Shown here in pieces: positions 13,812 to 27,013 of a DNA stretch of 64,000 nucleotides. The position numbers and the translations under genes were made by a program. Below the pieces are notes generated by a model. It had not been told where the DNA came from and did no database searches. It saw only the letters and a program-made list of their open reading frames with translations. The DNA comes from Sphagnum compactum. Lineage: Eukaryota; Bryophyta; Sphagnopsida; Sphagnales. Within the stretch, counting starts at the first letter, position 1. Each line of letters starts with the position of its first letter. The stretch covers positions 18,962,213 through 19,026,212 of the forward strand of contig OZ234493.1 of the NCBI GenBank assembly GCA_965153455.1. The letters are read 5' to 3'.

Positions 13812-14037
13812 ACGCGAAGTGCTTCGCGACGTCGCCTCTTCCTCGCAATTTTGCAACGGATTTGTTCCAAATCTTTGAGAATTGGAGCATCGTGGTAGAG
13901 TAGTTTTCAGGATCGAAGAAGTGCGCTGGAAGCGATAGAACACTTGAGGAATTATAGTAGCTTACAAGAGCAGTAAGGCAAGGGAGACGGCGGAGGGAAA
14001 GGGAACGCGAGAGAGAGAGAGGATCAAGGAGGCGTGG

Positions 14038-14438
14038 ATGGCGGGTGTTGGACAGCCGACGGGGTGTTACAAGTGCAGGGGCAAAGGACATTGGGCAAGA
14101 GACTGTACCGCAGTGCCTGCAGCAGCTCTCTCTTCGCAGGCACCGGGGAGCAGTAGTGCTGACCTCCTTGAAGCAAGCTTGAAGCCACAAGATGGAAGAG
14201 GGGAAACTGATCAGCGGGGTAGTAGTACTGCAGCAGGATCATCCGGCGGGAAAGCTGCAGTGCCGCGGCAACGTCATAAGGTGCCTAAGCTCACACCAGA
14301 TCTTCTGCTTTCACGGGAGGGTCTAGGGTATGTGCTCGAGAAGTTGCCGCAGCAGGTCACTATCAAAGGACGAGGCCATGAGGTATAGTGTTCCTTTCTG
14401 AATATCTTTCTTCTTCCTGAGAGGGATTGAGTGCAGGT

Positions 14439-14473
<35 letters not shown>

Positions 14474-15952
14474 GTGTATGTGAAGGAAGCACGGTAGATA
14501 GGTGGCGTGACGAGGGATCTTGCGAGATTGAGGCATGGTGAGGAAGGATTTGCATTTGGATGTGTTTAGGTGGAGGATCTGAAGAGCTTGTTGGAAGCCT
14601 ATATGCGTTGGCATGCGCGATTGCTACCCTACTACTCTTACTCTCAATTTGTTGCAAAAGTGGAGAAATTGGGTGCCAACAAGCGAGTTCGTGTATGTTC
14701 TTTTCCCCTCTACAGTTGCATTTCAAGCAGCATTGTACCTGTACTATTAGGTTCCTCATAATTCAAGGTTCAAGTAAGAAATACCATTGCACTTGATGGA
14801 AAATGCAGCAACCAGGCCCTAAACCCTAAACCCCATTTTGTTTAATAAGTGCTGTCTGGGGGGAAGGGGCCATTTATTGTGTCAACAGATGTGCATGAAG
14901 GAGCTCCGGGATCAAGTATCAAGAGGTGAGGAACTTCAAGTAGTGGATGGTGCCAATGATCAAGGAGGTTCTATGGACTTCAATGAAGATTTAATGCGTG
15001 ATCAAGGTTGGCTGTACTTCTTCTCAGATTTCTGTTCTAAAAAGTTTTAGGACCAGTGTGCAGGTTCTTTGGGCACAAAAGCTGTAATTGGTATTGGCTG
15101 CATTATTTGGTCTGAGTTGAGATTGAATCATGAGCAAATCCCGAGGAGCTGATTTCTCCAACTTTGAGAAAAGCTTGAGATTTAATCTTTTTTGTATGTC
15201 TTATGCAAATTGTGAGGGAGTGGGTTTGAGAATATCTTGACCAATCCACCAAGAGAGACAACTACATCAAAGAACATGCCCAATTCTGTGAAATTTGATA
15301 TCTCTTAAGGTAAAACTTGCAGAGGATAATCTAAAGGCCAGATATAAAACTAAATCAAGGCTCACATAGAGAGAATTTCCGGCTCTTTGAGCATTATCTG
15401 AATTGTAGAGGGTCCTCTACAGCCGCATCTGAAGATTCAGCTGGAACATGCAGGGGACTTACTTGGAGGGTGGGAGGATGGTGTTCATAGACCAGAGGAG
15501 CCTGCTGATCCACCACTTGATGTTTTGGATGAGTTTCTCCAACAGGTTCAGCCATTGCCCTTCAATAGCCCCCATGTTATATATACCCTGGTGTTGATTC
15601 CACATATCTGCTTCTGTAGCATCAAAGAACTTACTGGTTGGATCTGGGTGATTGTTAGCAGGCTGCAGAAGAAAGTGCTTACAGACAGGAAAAGCCTCAA
15701 GATCTCCATGTTGAGTCTACCAAGCGCAAATTGATAGTGGGTGAAGGAATTGAAGACAGTCAGCAGGAGATTCAAGAACAACATTGTGTTCATGTGGAGT
15801 CTACCAAGCTCAGACTAACAGTAGGTGAAGAAGGAACAAAAGAGAGTGAGCAGGAGATTCAACAACAACAGCGTGCTCGCATGGAGGCTAACAAGCTCAA
15901 AGCACTTGAGCGAGCTCGTGCTCGTGCTCTTGCCAGTTCAGCTCAAGGTTAG
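14038..15952 (+). CDS. TIPIN/Swi3/Csm3-like replication fork protection protein with CCHC zinc knuckle
   Basis: TIPIN pairs with Timeless at replication forks and supports S-phase checkpoint signalling. Five exons join in frame: 14038-14382, 14570-14692, 14889-15006, 15409-15545 and 15662-15952, giving about 337 aa. A CCHC knuckle (CYKCRGKGHWARDC, residues 10-23) opens the protein, as in plant TIPIN proteins. The Swi3 domain follows: KLTPDLLLSREGLGYVLEKL (end of exon 1), the KGRGHE junction, RWHARLLPYYSYSQFVAKVE (exon 2) and CMKELRDQVSRG (exon 3). The C-terminus is Gln/Arg-rich, ending RARMEANKLKALERARARAL. The ATG at 14038 starts directly at the knuckle. Exon 5 holds two diverged copies of a roughly 27-residue segment containing HVESTK. 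The gene faces the convergent helicase gene. The domain assignment is strong. The last exons are less certain because they vary within the family. Confidence 0.88.
14443..14471. repeat. CT microsatellite in TIPIN intron 1
   Basis: About 14 CT units lie within the first intron, shortly after its donor. No function is implied. Confidence 0.8.
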
Positions 15953-17520
15953 CATGCCACTAATTGATGCACATTTTTCAACACTAGATTAAAGACAGAA
16001 GAACGATGCAATCACAGGGAGCTCACCTAGTTGGATGCCACAGTTTGACATACTAAATACTTGAGACAACTGTTTTGAGAGAAGATAACAGAATGAGACC
16101 ATCAGATTGTGTGCCCGGAAGTTGTAAAATTTCCATGCCATGATTTTATTCATTTCTCTTCCTACACTGCTGTTATGTCACAAGATGTGCCCCAAGTTGA
16201 CCAATCTAGTGAGAAGATGGAGATGATGTCACATGTACATGCCTTACTAGAGAATGAGCTTTCGCATGAATCACATTTTCGTCAGACTCTTGCATGTTTT
16301 TTCCAGGGTTTGAGCTTTCTGAAGAAAATCTCTGATCTGAACAAGTTAATTGGATCCACTTTGCCCCATTTTCAATGATATAAGGGAAGACCTCTTGCAT
16401 CCGTAGATCTAAGAAATTGAGAGCCAATTTGAATTTAACCAACAAATCACGTTTGTGTGATTGTGGAGTTTACAGTCCAGAGTGCCATTCTTCTTCCATA
16501 AGGAAAATCGTGTAATGACACACATGCCAAATGTAAGGTAAAACTAGAAATCGAGAAGAATACACCAGGCCATGGATAGGAGTCTGCCTGCAATTGGTGA
16601 GAAAAGATGTGATACTTTGCACAGCCTTTGAAAATCTCGTCGATTCACAAGCAGTCAAGAAGGGTAACATATCTTGTCATGAGGAGAATAATGCAGCAGA
16701 TGTAGAATTTCCCATGAAGATATTTGCAAAAAGTCTTTGTGATTGAGCTTGCAAAATTACACAACCTGCTTCAAAACAGATACAATACCATAAAATCACA
16801 CTCATCAGTGGAAGTCTCAGATAATGTTCCATGGCACAAGGCAATTGGTGACAGTCAGATATATTTGCAACCGCTAGTCCATAGTCAAGTCTGCAGATTT
16901 CCAGTGTCTACAGTTGGCAACCAAGCATGGAATTGTTGACAATTATCACCACCCAGCATGGTCATGTATTGCAGATCCAAAATGATATTGGTTTCGAGCT
17001 ATGGCAATTCCATATTTGAGGCACTGCTTGTTGAAATGTCAAAGCAAAACAGTTCAATGTTGCACAAATGCACTTCATGATTATGCTCTGGACAGGTTTA
17101 ATGAAAGGGGAAAAATCCCTTCCAAAGAGTTGGTCAGCTTCTGATGATTGAAACGCAGAACAATAACCATTTTACAGTGACTAGACAAAAACCCTTTGAA
17201 GGAAAATCAACACTGGAAGGTACCACCACATGCAGAATGCAGCTCGCCATCTCCTGATGATATCACCACCAGTGATAAAAATTCCTCCATACTTAATTTT
17301 CAGATCAACCTGAATAAAATTGAGAGATAACCCAATAACAAGGCTAAAGGTATCCAACTTCTCCTGATGATAAACCACATTCTGAGGGGCCTGAAAGGAA
17401 TAGGTAGATGGAGCTTCAGCCATACAGGGATTATTGTTGCTAAGATTTCACCCTAAGGCCCACAGTATAAATGAGCTGATATGTTTTCTCAAAGAATTTA
17501 ACCCCAGCTTCTTCAAAGGA
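15953..17520. other. Convergent intergenic region between TIPIN and the DEAD-box gene
   Basis: The region should contain both 3' UTRs. Open frames here (for example 16109-16378) are short and without motifs. No RNA gene or repeat was recognised. Confidence 0.55.
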
Positions 17521-20500
17521 TTACTCATCATCAGAGTCGCCAAAGGTGATCTTAGTGGCCTTAGCAGAATCAACACCAATTTCTTTGAAGTGTGCACCAT
17601 ACAGCTTAGATTCCTGCAAACCCCCACATGTGATGATGATGACCCAAAATTAAAGATAGCAGGGCGAGAGACATTTCCTGTGACCAATTTGTAAAGACTT
17701 GTAGCTTACATAAAATCACATAACGGGGTGGGCCAACATTACCTAATACCAACTCTGACACTTTACCCAAAAACATTGGTGCCCTGAACAGACTTGCCAA
17801 GTGAAGGTCCTGTGGTTTTGAACCTCTTGATTACCGAGAAACAGGGGAGAGGACACTTGTGAATGAGACCTAGGTGTAACACCAAAAGCAGACTGTAATC
17901 GCATTTGTGAACTACATTGAAGGTCATTGATGCAAACCTTCTTCTTGACATGGGTGCCAAACTTCAGAAGCTCTTCTGGCACTGTCTGGCCTGCCTCTCT
18001 GAGAACATTCACAAGCTCTCCTGACCTTGCCTGCATATTGCATTAAAGTGGGACAATCTTCTCAGAAAGTTAGACTGATAAAAACAGCTGACCATTTCTC
18101 CCTGTCAAAAGCCTACCCTTTCTCTTCAAGATATGTAACTTTTCCTGCTCAGCAACAAAATAAACAAGGTGCTTGCTCAAATGTAGCACATAAGTCAAAC
18201 AAAAGTGAGGAACAACACAATGAGGTGAGGAATACATTCATACTCGATCAGTTTGTGTGAAGAATGTATGAGCTATGCCCTTCCTCCCTGCTCTACCTGT
18301 TCGCCCTATTCGGTGTACATAGTCTTCTGTGGTCAAAGGAAAGCTGTAGTTTATGACATATTCCACATCAGGGATGTCAAGCCCTCTTGCTGCAACATCT
18401 GTTGCAATCTACAAAACCAAATACCCATCAAATAGTGAGCCAAAATAGGAAAATACTCTTCAAGAACCACATAGAAAAACAAGAAAATTCATCACTGCCT
18501 ATGTCATAAGGAAAATTCTCAAACAATAGTTATGGTTTCAAGAGATCACCAAAAGAGGGCGTGTTCCATCTTTGAAGGAGTTTACTGCTTTAGTGCGGTC
18601 AGCCTGGGTTTTATCCCCATGCACTGCAGACACTTTCCACCCACTGCAGAAAAAAACAGCACATTACAAATCAATTACAAGTAAACAAAGCTCATGACAT
18701 AGTCAACAAGGGTGTGAAGATTGGTATTGCCAGTCTTGAAAGTAAACACTTAGCACATGGCCCCATGTCTGCAGTTTTTGTGCAAAAAGACCCAAATGCC
18801 AACTCCAACACAAAAGTTATACTCTCTCACAATTAGCTTCCTAGCCTGACATTAAATCAAATTAAACTGTTTGTTGATATAGAAAACTGAAAAGAACAAG
18901 GGTGCATACTGCCTACCGTCTTTGCAGAGAATTCTCAACACGGTCTGCCTCTTTCTTGTAGAGTACAAACACCAAAACCCGGTTCCTGCACAATTCACCA
19001 AGTTACAGCTCAGAGGAGGTGCAGCAAAACCAAACGCTCTTCTACTTGACAAGTAAATTTACCAGCATATGACCTCTTCCATACCTGGGAGCACAAACCA
19101 AGCGGAGAGTTGCCAGTTGGGAAGGAAACAAGAATGGAAATTAATCTTACGTTCGTGATTTGTGATACTTTTGAAGAAGAGAATCAAGACGTGCATCTCG
19201 AGCTCTATCTTCCAATACCTGCCAAGTCCACCAACACAGACCCTTAAGCTTCTCTCAACTCAATTAAATTCCCTTTCAGAATTTCCAAATACTGTTCTAT
19301 TGCTGTCCTAGTGAAAATTCAAAAACAATATCCATGTTCACTAGTGTCAAATTAGAAACCCCGATTCCACAAATCATTGTTGTCTTCTCATACCTCAACA
19401 ATTTGTGTCACATCATGATTTGCAGCCAAATCTTGTGATCCTACCATAACCTGCATGTTCATCATATACAAGTCAGCAACACACCAGATAACTGGACCAA
19501 GCTCTCATAATGGGGGGAAAAGAAGGTGGATGCTATTTTGTGGAAGAGAGCAGCAAACCACAGAAGAGAGAGAAGCTAGAAGACCTTGACTGGGCTGGGG
19601 TCATTCATGAATTCTCTTGCCAGCTGATCAACAGCCAAAGGCCAAGTTGCACTGAACATCACCGTCTGCCTAACTGCACCCATCTCAAATACATTGAACC
19701 AACTGTGAGAAAACCTGACCCACAATAGTACAATTAAAGGCACTTTGAAGGCTTGCAGATCAAACATTACTTTGAAAGTAAATAGGTTACAGTCAAAACT
19801 ATGGAACACAGACATACTTATAACAGAACATGGAGATAACCAGATCAACAGGTTTCTGGGTGACCTGACATTTCCTGCTAGTTACTTGATGGAGACATTT
19901 GTGCACTATACTCCTAGTGTCTTCTTGTGAAGCGTGAAGCTTACTTTTTGAGGTCTTGCTAATGATAGCACGAATGGCTGGCTCAAAACCCAAGTCTAAC
20001 ATCCGATCTGCCTCATCCAAAACCTGGAAACCCTCATGCAAAACCAATGTCAGATATTCATCTGTGAAGAATGTTTGCAGGTGGTATTGCACAGGAATAT
20101 CCATATGCAAAACACAAAAGCCTTAAGTTCTGTTTGAGTAGGCAGTAAATGGGTTCAAGAGCTTAGGATGGATACAAACCAAATAAGACACTTGATCCAA
20201 TGAGCAAACACCTTCCTCCATCAAGTCTTGAAGCCTTCCTGGTGTTGCAATAATAATTGTCTGTCAATATGAGTAACCAGACCCACAATCAGTGTCAAAC
20301 ATCAAATACCATTCTCCAAGTCACAATCATGATCTTGGATGGATGTTCAACTGTCTCTACCTCTTGCACAAAGAGGCAATTATTTTTATTAACAGCTCTA
20401 CAGTTCAGGTTCAAGATTGAAATTCCACTGTTTGGCATTATGATTCAATACTTACCGCACCAGCTCTCAGTGCAGACCTTTGAGGTCCCTTTGAAGTCCC

Positions 20501-21856
20501 ACCATATATACAGGCAGTCTTCACCCCACATCCACTCCCTGCCTCCTCCAATACATCTGCAATCTGCAAACACCAACTTGAGGTTCAGTAGCTGAAATCA
20601 ACTTCCAACAGAGAGTGACATACTCACCAAGAGAGAGCACAGAATCTCAAATCTCCTGATAGAGCTTGAAGAAACTAGGGATTAGTTGCATTAGTTACAT
20701 TAGTTGCACAAATCCATGCAGGGTCATACAAACTGCAGCAAGGAATTTCAGAAGAGAGTACTGGGGAGGACACATAAGAGGAATAATAAAATGCAATAGA
20801 CTAGCAAGTGAAGGGGAGTCACCTGTTGTGCCAACTCTCGAGTTGGTGACAATACAAGACAAAGGGGTGTAGTTGCTTTCTTCTCCTTCTTCTTCTTCAA
20901 CACATGTGTCATTGCAGGAATCCCAAATGCCAGTGTCTTACCTGCACTGCATTGAACGACAAGATACCAAAAAGTATCTTGTCCTGACATATGAGTGGAG
21001 AGGTAAAGTGGGAAGAAGAGAGCCGAATTTTTTTTTGCACTGGATCCCACAGGACTTTAATCATGTGTTTAAGACATTGCACTGTTGGACATGTGATGTA
21101 GTTAATCTGCACTTGAACTCCTCCCTCTTGATAGCAAAGGACACACACAAGACACGCTACGTTTGTACTTGAAGAGCAAGAAGAAATTCTCCGTCAACAC
21201 TGAAACTCGCATGGATTCTAGGGGCAGATGGCTGATGCAGTTTCATTCCCGCACCCATTTACATGTCACAAGAGCGAAGAAAGACAGAGGACAAAAGAAT
21301 GCGAACCGGAGCCAGTGGCGGCAATCCCGACAAGATCACGTCCCGCCAACAAGAAAGGCCAAGCATGCGACTGAATCGGCGACGGCTTAGCAAAGGTTTT
21401 ACAGCACTCCAACACACTTGTTGGTACACCCTCAAGATCAAAACTCTCCAGAGGCGCGAACTTGGGATCAGCACTGCCATTACCAGAAACCGTAACGCAG
21501 AGCTGCGCTTCTGCAGTTCCTCTCACTACCGCAGTTTCCTCAGCTCCCGTACTGAGGTTCTTCTTCAAACTCCTGTTGTCATCCACGTCCCGTTCCTTTT
21601 TCTCCTTCATCTGCTTCTTCTTCTTTTTCTTCACAGGTTCTTCAACTTCTGTGTCAGCCTCTTGTGCAGATTCCTCCCTTTGTTCCTTCTTCTTTTTCTT
21701 GCTTGAATCATTGCTCACTTCTTCTTGTTCAAAGCGTTTCTCCTCAACCTCTCTCTTCTTTTTCTTCATCTTCTTCTTGTTAGAAATTTGGTCAGACAAG
21801 GATTCCTCCGCTCCTTTCATCGCCAGGACCTTTACCTCCTTCTCCTTCCCCCCCAT
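17521..21856 (-). CDS. DEAD-box ATP-dependent RNA helicase, RH5/DBP3-like
   Basis: This family of RNA-dependent ATPases includes yeast Dbp3 (ribosome biogenesis) and Arabidopsis RH5. Thirteen exons on the - strand, all GT-AG and in phase: 21856-21307, 20941-20823, 20563-20456, 20260-20180, 20023-19945, 19673-19585, 19450-19394, 19218-19151, 18985-18917, 18643-18550, 18408-18244, 18030-17938 and 17613-17521. They give 554 aa. Residues 1-115 are a Lys/Glu-rich, probably nucleolar-targeting tail. Motifs follow in order: Q motif (PSPIQ), motif I (ATGSGKT, split by intron 1), PTRELA, TPGRL, DEAD (289-292), SAT (320-322), [21 protein letters not shown] (440-453) and HRIGRTGR (470-477). The C-terminus ([36 protein letters not shown]) matches plant RH5 closely, and RH5 is of similar length. 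No lesion was seen, so the gene looks functional. RH5 specifically rather than a close paralogue is inference. Confidence 0.95.
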
Positions 21857-21999
21857 TGTCCTTAACTTCTTAAATCAACTCCGATCTCCTGCAACTGCGC
21901 GAGATCCAAAAATACCCGCAGCAAAACACGCAACTCTCTCCCTCTCTCTCTTTCTGTCTCTGTAAAACAGAGGCTATGAAACGAAGGGATGCAACAGAA

Positions 22000-22055
22000 T
22001 TAGGGTTTTCGAAAATTAGGGTTTCTTGACTTAGGGTTTGTTTCAATTAGGGTTT
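22000..22055 (-). promoter_or_regulatory. Four telo-box motifs upstream of the DEAD-box helicase
   Basis: TTAGGGTTT on the + strand (AAACCCTAA relative to the gene) occurs at 22000-22008, 22016-22024, 22031-22039 and 22047-22055, 140-200 bp upstream of the start codon. Telo-boxes are a known promoter element of plant translation and ribosome-biogenesis genes, which fits the downstream helicase. Action on this gene is inferred from position. Confidence 0.7.
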
Positions 22056-23613
22056 TAGAGAAGAGAAAGCCCCCACTTTAACTTGCATTAGAAGAGAACC
22101 CGTTCCCCATTATTGGAACGTGGGAATGCTCATTGCAACCTATGTCGGTTCTTTGCCCCCAAATTTAAATAAATAAATAAATAAATATTATGACTGCCTT
22201 TCATAATCCACAATTTTTGTTAAATATTCAACCCTGGACAACCCCAATTTGAGTACCACTTCAGAAATTTTTACAAAGGCCAGCTTACATTTCTAACCGT
22301 CCTACGCATAACAATTGATTGGGAACAGCGTTATTTTTGGGTGAATTTTTGGACTATGGTGACATTTTTTCTTTTTTGGGAAAATTCTTGTTTTAAAGTG
22401 CAAATTCAAAAAAATACTAAAACTTTTGGAAAAATATGTCAAACTTTTGAAATCACAAAATTGAAAGAAAAAAATCCATTCCGTCAAAACATGGTCCTTT
22501 TCAATTATGTTAGTTATTTATGTCATTTTTAGTCCAATCAAACTTGTCGCTTATATCATTTCTAATCATTTATGCTATGTGTAATTGTATTGATTTAATA
22601 ATGGATGCTATGTTTTGATATAGCAATTTGATTGAAGATTCGATTTGGGAAAAAAAATTTGATCAAATTAGTTCAATTTTTTTTCGTCTTTCAAATTTCC
22701 CTTATTATTTAACATCGAACATCAATGATGATGTACAATATCAAGAATTGGTCCAAACGTAAACGATATCAACTCTAATTAATCAATACAAAATTGTGTT
22801 AAATAAAAAGTAAAATGATACATTATATAACCCTAAAATCTAATTACATATTTAATTTAATATGTAATGTTGTAATGTGAAAGCCCCAAAAGAACAAACT
22901 GGATAGGTCTCTCTAGGTTAAAAGGTGAGAGAAAAAATTAAACTTGGTTTTCCCCAATATGAAGAGACATTGTTGGGAAACAAAATTTGTTGTCATGAGC
23001 ATTTTTTAAACCAAAATTTGGTTGTATACTTTCACAAGCTTGAAACTATCGCAATAAGATACGTTCATATTAGAGAAATTAGCAAAGTGACCTTACCTTT
23101 GGGCCTTTGTTTGAACCCTAAATTCCTTCTTTCAATTTTAAACATTGTAATTCATAAAATAAAATTTGTTTATTTATTGAATATGGTTCTAAAATATTGA
23201 AAACACAACATCAATACATTTAATGCACAAGATTCGAGATAAATTATAGCAATAATACACATAATAACAATTAAAATTCAAAAAATATGAAAGATGAAAG
23301 GAACTCAAATTACTATTAAATTGAGTGGTAAATTAAATTTTCTTCCTTATTTAATAGCTATGTATTTAAAAAATATTACATTTGGTTTATGACCAAACTC
23401 CAAGTATTAAAGGCATGATTATTTCATAACATATATTTTAAATGGCTATGAGTTTTTTTTTGGGGTGAAAAGTTGTCAAAAGGTGACACACATGTCCGAA
23501 AAGGATTGTGGAATCAAGTAAAGCACATGTTGTTCTATTTAACATTTCACAGGTGCAAGGTGTCATTGAATGAAAGTTGTTGATGATGAGGCAATTTTGT
23601 GATCTTTGAGAGT

Positions 23614-23739
23614 GAGTCTTGACAAAACTATCAAGAAGTTAGATGTTTTGTCTATTTAAGAAGAATGTAGAATGTTGAGTCTTGGCAAAACTATCAAGAA
23701 GTTAGATGTTTTGTGTGTTTAAAAAGAATGTAGAATGTT
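23614..23739. repeat. 63-bp tandem duplication
   Basis: The segment starting GAGTCTTGACAAAACTATC at 23614 is repeated at 23677 with few mismatches. Both copies end in AAGAATGTAGAATGTTGA. Confidence 0.85.
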
Positions 23740-24614
23740 GACACAAGTAAAGAATTTGACTTTTGGATTTTTTTACATGTGAATTTTTTTATAAGGGGGT
23801 GTTTTGAACTTTGCGGTTCGAATTTTGATGAGTTTAGTTTGTTGGCTTTACCTATTGACATTGTTTTGAGGTTTTGTGAAGGCATTCCAAAAATTGAACA
23901 ATAGACATAACCTATTGTTCTGTAGATTGGCATTGGCTTGTAGTTGATTGCCCAATTTTTATGTGATTGAAACTTTAAAAAAGCTTGTTTGTCGATGTCC
24001 ATTTGAGTGGCTTGGTGAGAAATCAGGTCCACATCCATTGTTTCTAGGTCTTAAGCCTAGGTGGAAGCTTTTTGATGTGGTATGGTTTATGACTATTCCT
24101 ATTGGTTGTAACTACCTTTGTCTGATTGTGGACAAGTTGACCACTGATTTTCTTGATTACACAAAAAATTAGTCAAACAAAACAAGCCAAGGTGTTGGAA
24201 TTACAAGAATGTAAAAGGCATTTGTATCTTGTGAATACAGTATGGAAGTAAGAGGCCATAGGGACCCTATTTCATATGGCAAGTAAATTTCTGAACCTTT
24301 TTTAAAAATTTATTTGAATTTGTTTGATTTTTTTGAAGTGGCAAATATTTGTTCTTGTAGGTATAAACAAATTGACAAACATATACACAATAGAGCAATG
24401 GAGCGGATTAATTATGGTGAGTTCAGATCTGGCCAGTTATTGCATTTCGAAGAGGCTTGAGGAGAAGGCTATGTATGAAAAGACTAAGGTAGGTGGATGA
24501 AGTGGTTAGTGACTTGTTGTCTTTTGTTTTTGGCTTTTTTTGTGTTTGCTTTCCTTATATAGTTTTTGATTTTGCAGGTTTACAGTGATTTTGTTGAAGA
24601 AATGCATTTTGATA

Positions 24615-24686
24615 TTGTTGGTGGTATTGGTGTTGTGTTTGTTGGTGGTATTGGTGTTGTATTTGTTGGTGGTATTGGTGCTGTGT
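24615..24686. repeat. 24-bp minisatellite, three units
   Basis: TTGTTGGTGGTATTGGTGTT starts at 24615, 24639 and 24663. The period of 24 keeps frame and would encode repeated VGGIGVVF, but no gene around it is convincing. Confidence 0.8.
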
Positions 24687-25163
24687 TTGATGGTGTGGCT
24701 GGAGGTTCTTCTATACTTCGGGTTCACGATTCTTCCATTGTTGTTACATTTGGAGGACCTCCTTCTAATATTCACTTGGTGTTTCATTTTTTAATTACAG
24801 TTTTAGTTATTTGCACCATTGTTGGCTCTGCAAATCAGGTCAAGTTCCTAATGCATTTGGTGTTGGTTCTATGGATCGAGGTAAGAGTGGTGCAAGTTGT
24901 AGATTTTGGCATTGATGGGTTGTAAATTTTGGCATTGACGGATCTAGCAAATTTGGATCTGTGATGGATTTAGAAGATTCATGTGGAACACCATGTTTGA
25001 AAAAGAGCTACTCAAGTATAAGGATCAATTGGATACCATTTTTTCACATCGTCCTCTCGAGACAATCAATGTTAACATTGCCTCTGGCCATGTCTTTAGT
25101 CATTTGCAGAATTGCCCTATTAACATTACATATGTAGTTGATCCTAAGTCTCTCCCCAATTTA

Positions 25164-25280
25164 AGGTAGGAAATCTGGAAGGCTCTCTATCCAGAACTGT
25201 TCCTCTTACGAATCCTTTACTTTGTACATCTGATTTCATATATAAGGTTCAATATAGAGAGCCTTCCAGATTTCCTACCT
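25164..25280. repeat. Perfect 27-bp inverted repeat
   Basis: Positions 25164-25190 and 25254-25280 are exact reverse complements (arm begins AGGTAGGAAATCTGGAAGG) separated by 63 bp. The right arm runs into the block of related repeats at 25281-25600. Confidence 0.85.
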
Positions 25281-25600
25281 CCCTTGGCTTACCAGCCTCA
25301 AGGATCTCCAATCTGAAAGACATGTGAAGGTTCTAGGCATGTGAAGGGTCCATTACCGGCCTCAGGAATCTCCAAGGCCCTCCATGTGGAACTGTTTTCT
25401 ACCTCCTTGGCTTCCCGGCCTCAGGAATCTCCAAGGCCCTCTATATGGAACCGGCCTTGGGGATCTCCAAGCTGAAAAGCATGTGAAGGCTTCCATATAA
25501 AGGGTCTTCCAGATTTTCTATGTCCCTTGGCCTACTAGCCTTGGGGATCTCAAAGCTGAAAGGCCCTCTGTATGGGACGTTCTCCTATACTTCATGTTTA
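25281..25600. repeat. Imperfect tandem repeats
   Basis: Phrases of the form CTTGGCYTMCCGGCCT, GGATCTCCAAGCTGAAA and AAGGCCCTCTATATGGAAC recur four or five times with irregular spacing. The GC content is higher than in flanking DNA. The origin is unknown. Confidence 0.6.
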
Positions 25601-27013
25601 CAGGATTTGTCAAATCGACCTGTATTTCTTGTGACAAAGAAAAACTCAATTGTTTCACTCAATTTGATCTGAAGAACAACCTGTTGCACTCATACAAATC
25701 TTCCAAGGAACTGAAGAACAACCTTGAGGTATTGTGTACTCAAATCTTTTAACATTTTGGTAAAGAGATGTAAGCTTTTGGGCTGTACAAATAGGATTCA
25801 TCAACCACATCCACTGTTTCAGATGGGTTGTCTTGCACCCCATTCACCAAAGAAACAATTCCTTTATGCACATTAAGTATGACTGTATATGCCACAGAAA
25901 TTGACAATCAGCGCTGGGATGTGCAGTAAGAAGCTCTCTCTCTCGTGTCGACAAATCTTACCTGTGAAACTGCAAAAACCTGAATGCAGCTTCATATCAA
26001 GACAGCTTCAGATCAAGTGACCAACAATGTACTACACTTCCTCCTTTCAAAGCCGCTGTTAAAGGACTGTGTCTAGTTGAGGGAAGTAAAGCAGTTCCTT
26101 AAATTGCTCTTGCGAGCCCATCAAGGAACTGTGAACGACAACAAACCTTGATGTGTACCGTTGCATTATTATGCCTGTTTTTGCAATGAATGACAAACCA
26201 CATGAAAAAACGCCGAAAGATAAAAGGAAGCTTGGTACCAACGTCCCCAAACCCCCCCAGAAAAGAAAAGAAAGCAAGAAAGCAAGGAAATCTCGGAAGA
26301 AACAATAACGAGAGCTTGGGCTTCATCACTCAAACGAAAAGAAGTTTCTGATGCAAAAGTACAAAACACCAAAAGCTTGCAGCCAGACAGTTCGAATCTA
26401 CTTACATGGTTAACAGGGATCCCCGACATCGCTAAACAGCTACAAAGGAGAAAGACGGACAAAACCAAACCGAACTACCAAGACACAGAACGAAAGGATC
26501 TGAAGAGAAAACAACTTGATAGGTACACAACGAGAGAAGGAGAACCTAAGCTCCGTTAGAACTGAAATTTCAAGCAAGCAAAAGAACTTAGCATTGCAGC
26601 AGAAGAAACCTCAAGGTAAATCATGCAGTGGTTTTGAACCAGGGGCCGCCGCCGCCATTTGGCGCCAGGATTAGGGTTTACAAAAAGAAGGGTTTCATTG
26701 TCGTCCATCCACATCCAAACCAAGTGTGAAGGTACAACAAGAGCAGAGAGATTCCAGACTTCCCAGTTTCAATCCCAGTGGAAGGCTTGCACATGCTATG
26801 ACTACCCACGGGTTGCAATCGTCAATAATTTCTGGGTTGTTGCAATTCTCAACCCTGAAGAGCAACATGCTCTCTACTATAGATTGTAGTGATGTGCTGG
26901 TCTGCAGCAGCTGCAGCCGCAAAGCTTGAAAAGCCATAAAAAGAACAATATTCCACCAAGTGTGGAGTCCAAAAAAAATCTGCAATAATGGTTGTTGACA
27001 CCTGCTGCCAGGA

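Noticed and set aside
13620-14190. Minus-strand frames of 107 and 166 codons rich in Ser-Leu
   Set aside because: They come from translating the GA/CT microsatellite and lie antisense to the TIPIN leader and exon 1.
14818-14832. Telomeric insertion (CCCTAAACCCTAAACCCC)
   Set aside because: Only two units lie within TIPIN intron 2. This is a short telomere-like motif, not an interstitial telomere.
24566-24925. 119-codon ORF with VGGIGVVF repeats
   Set aside because: The repeated peptide is produced by a 24-bp minisatellite. The flanking frame has no recognised domain.
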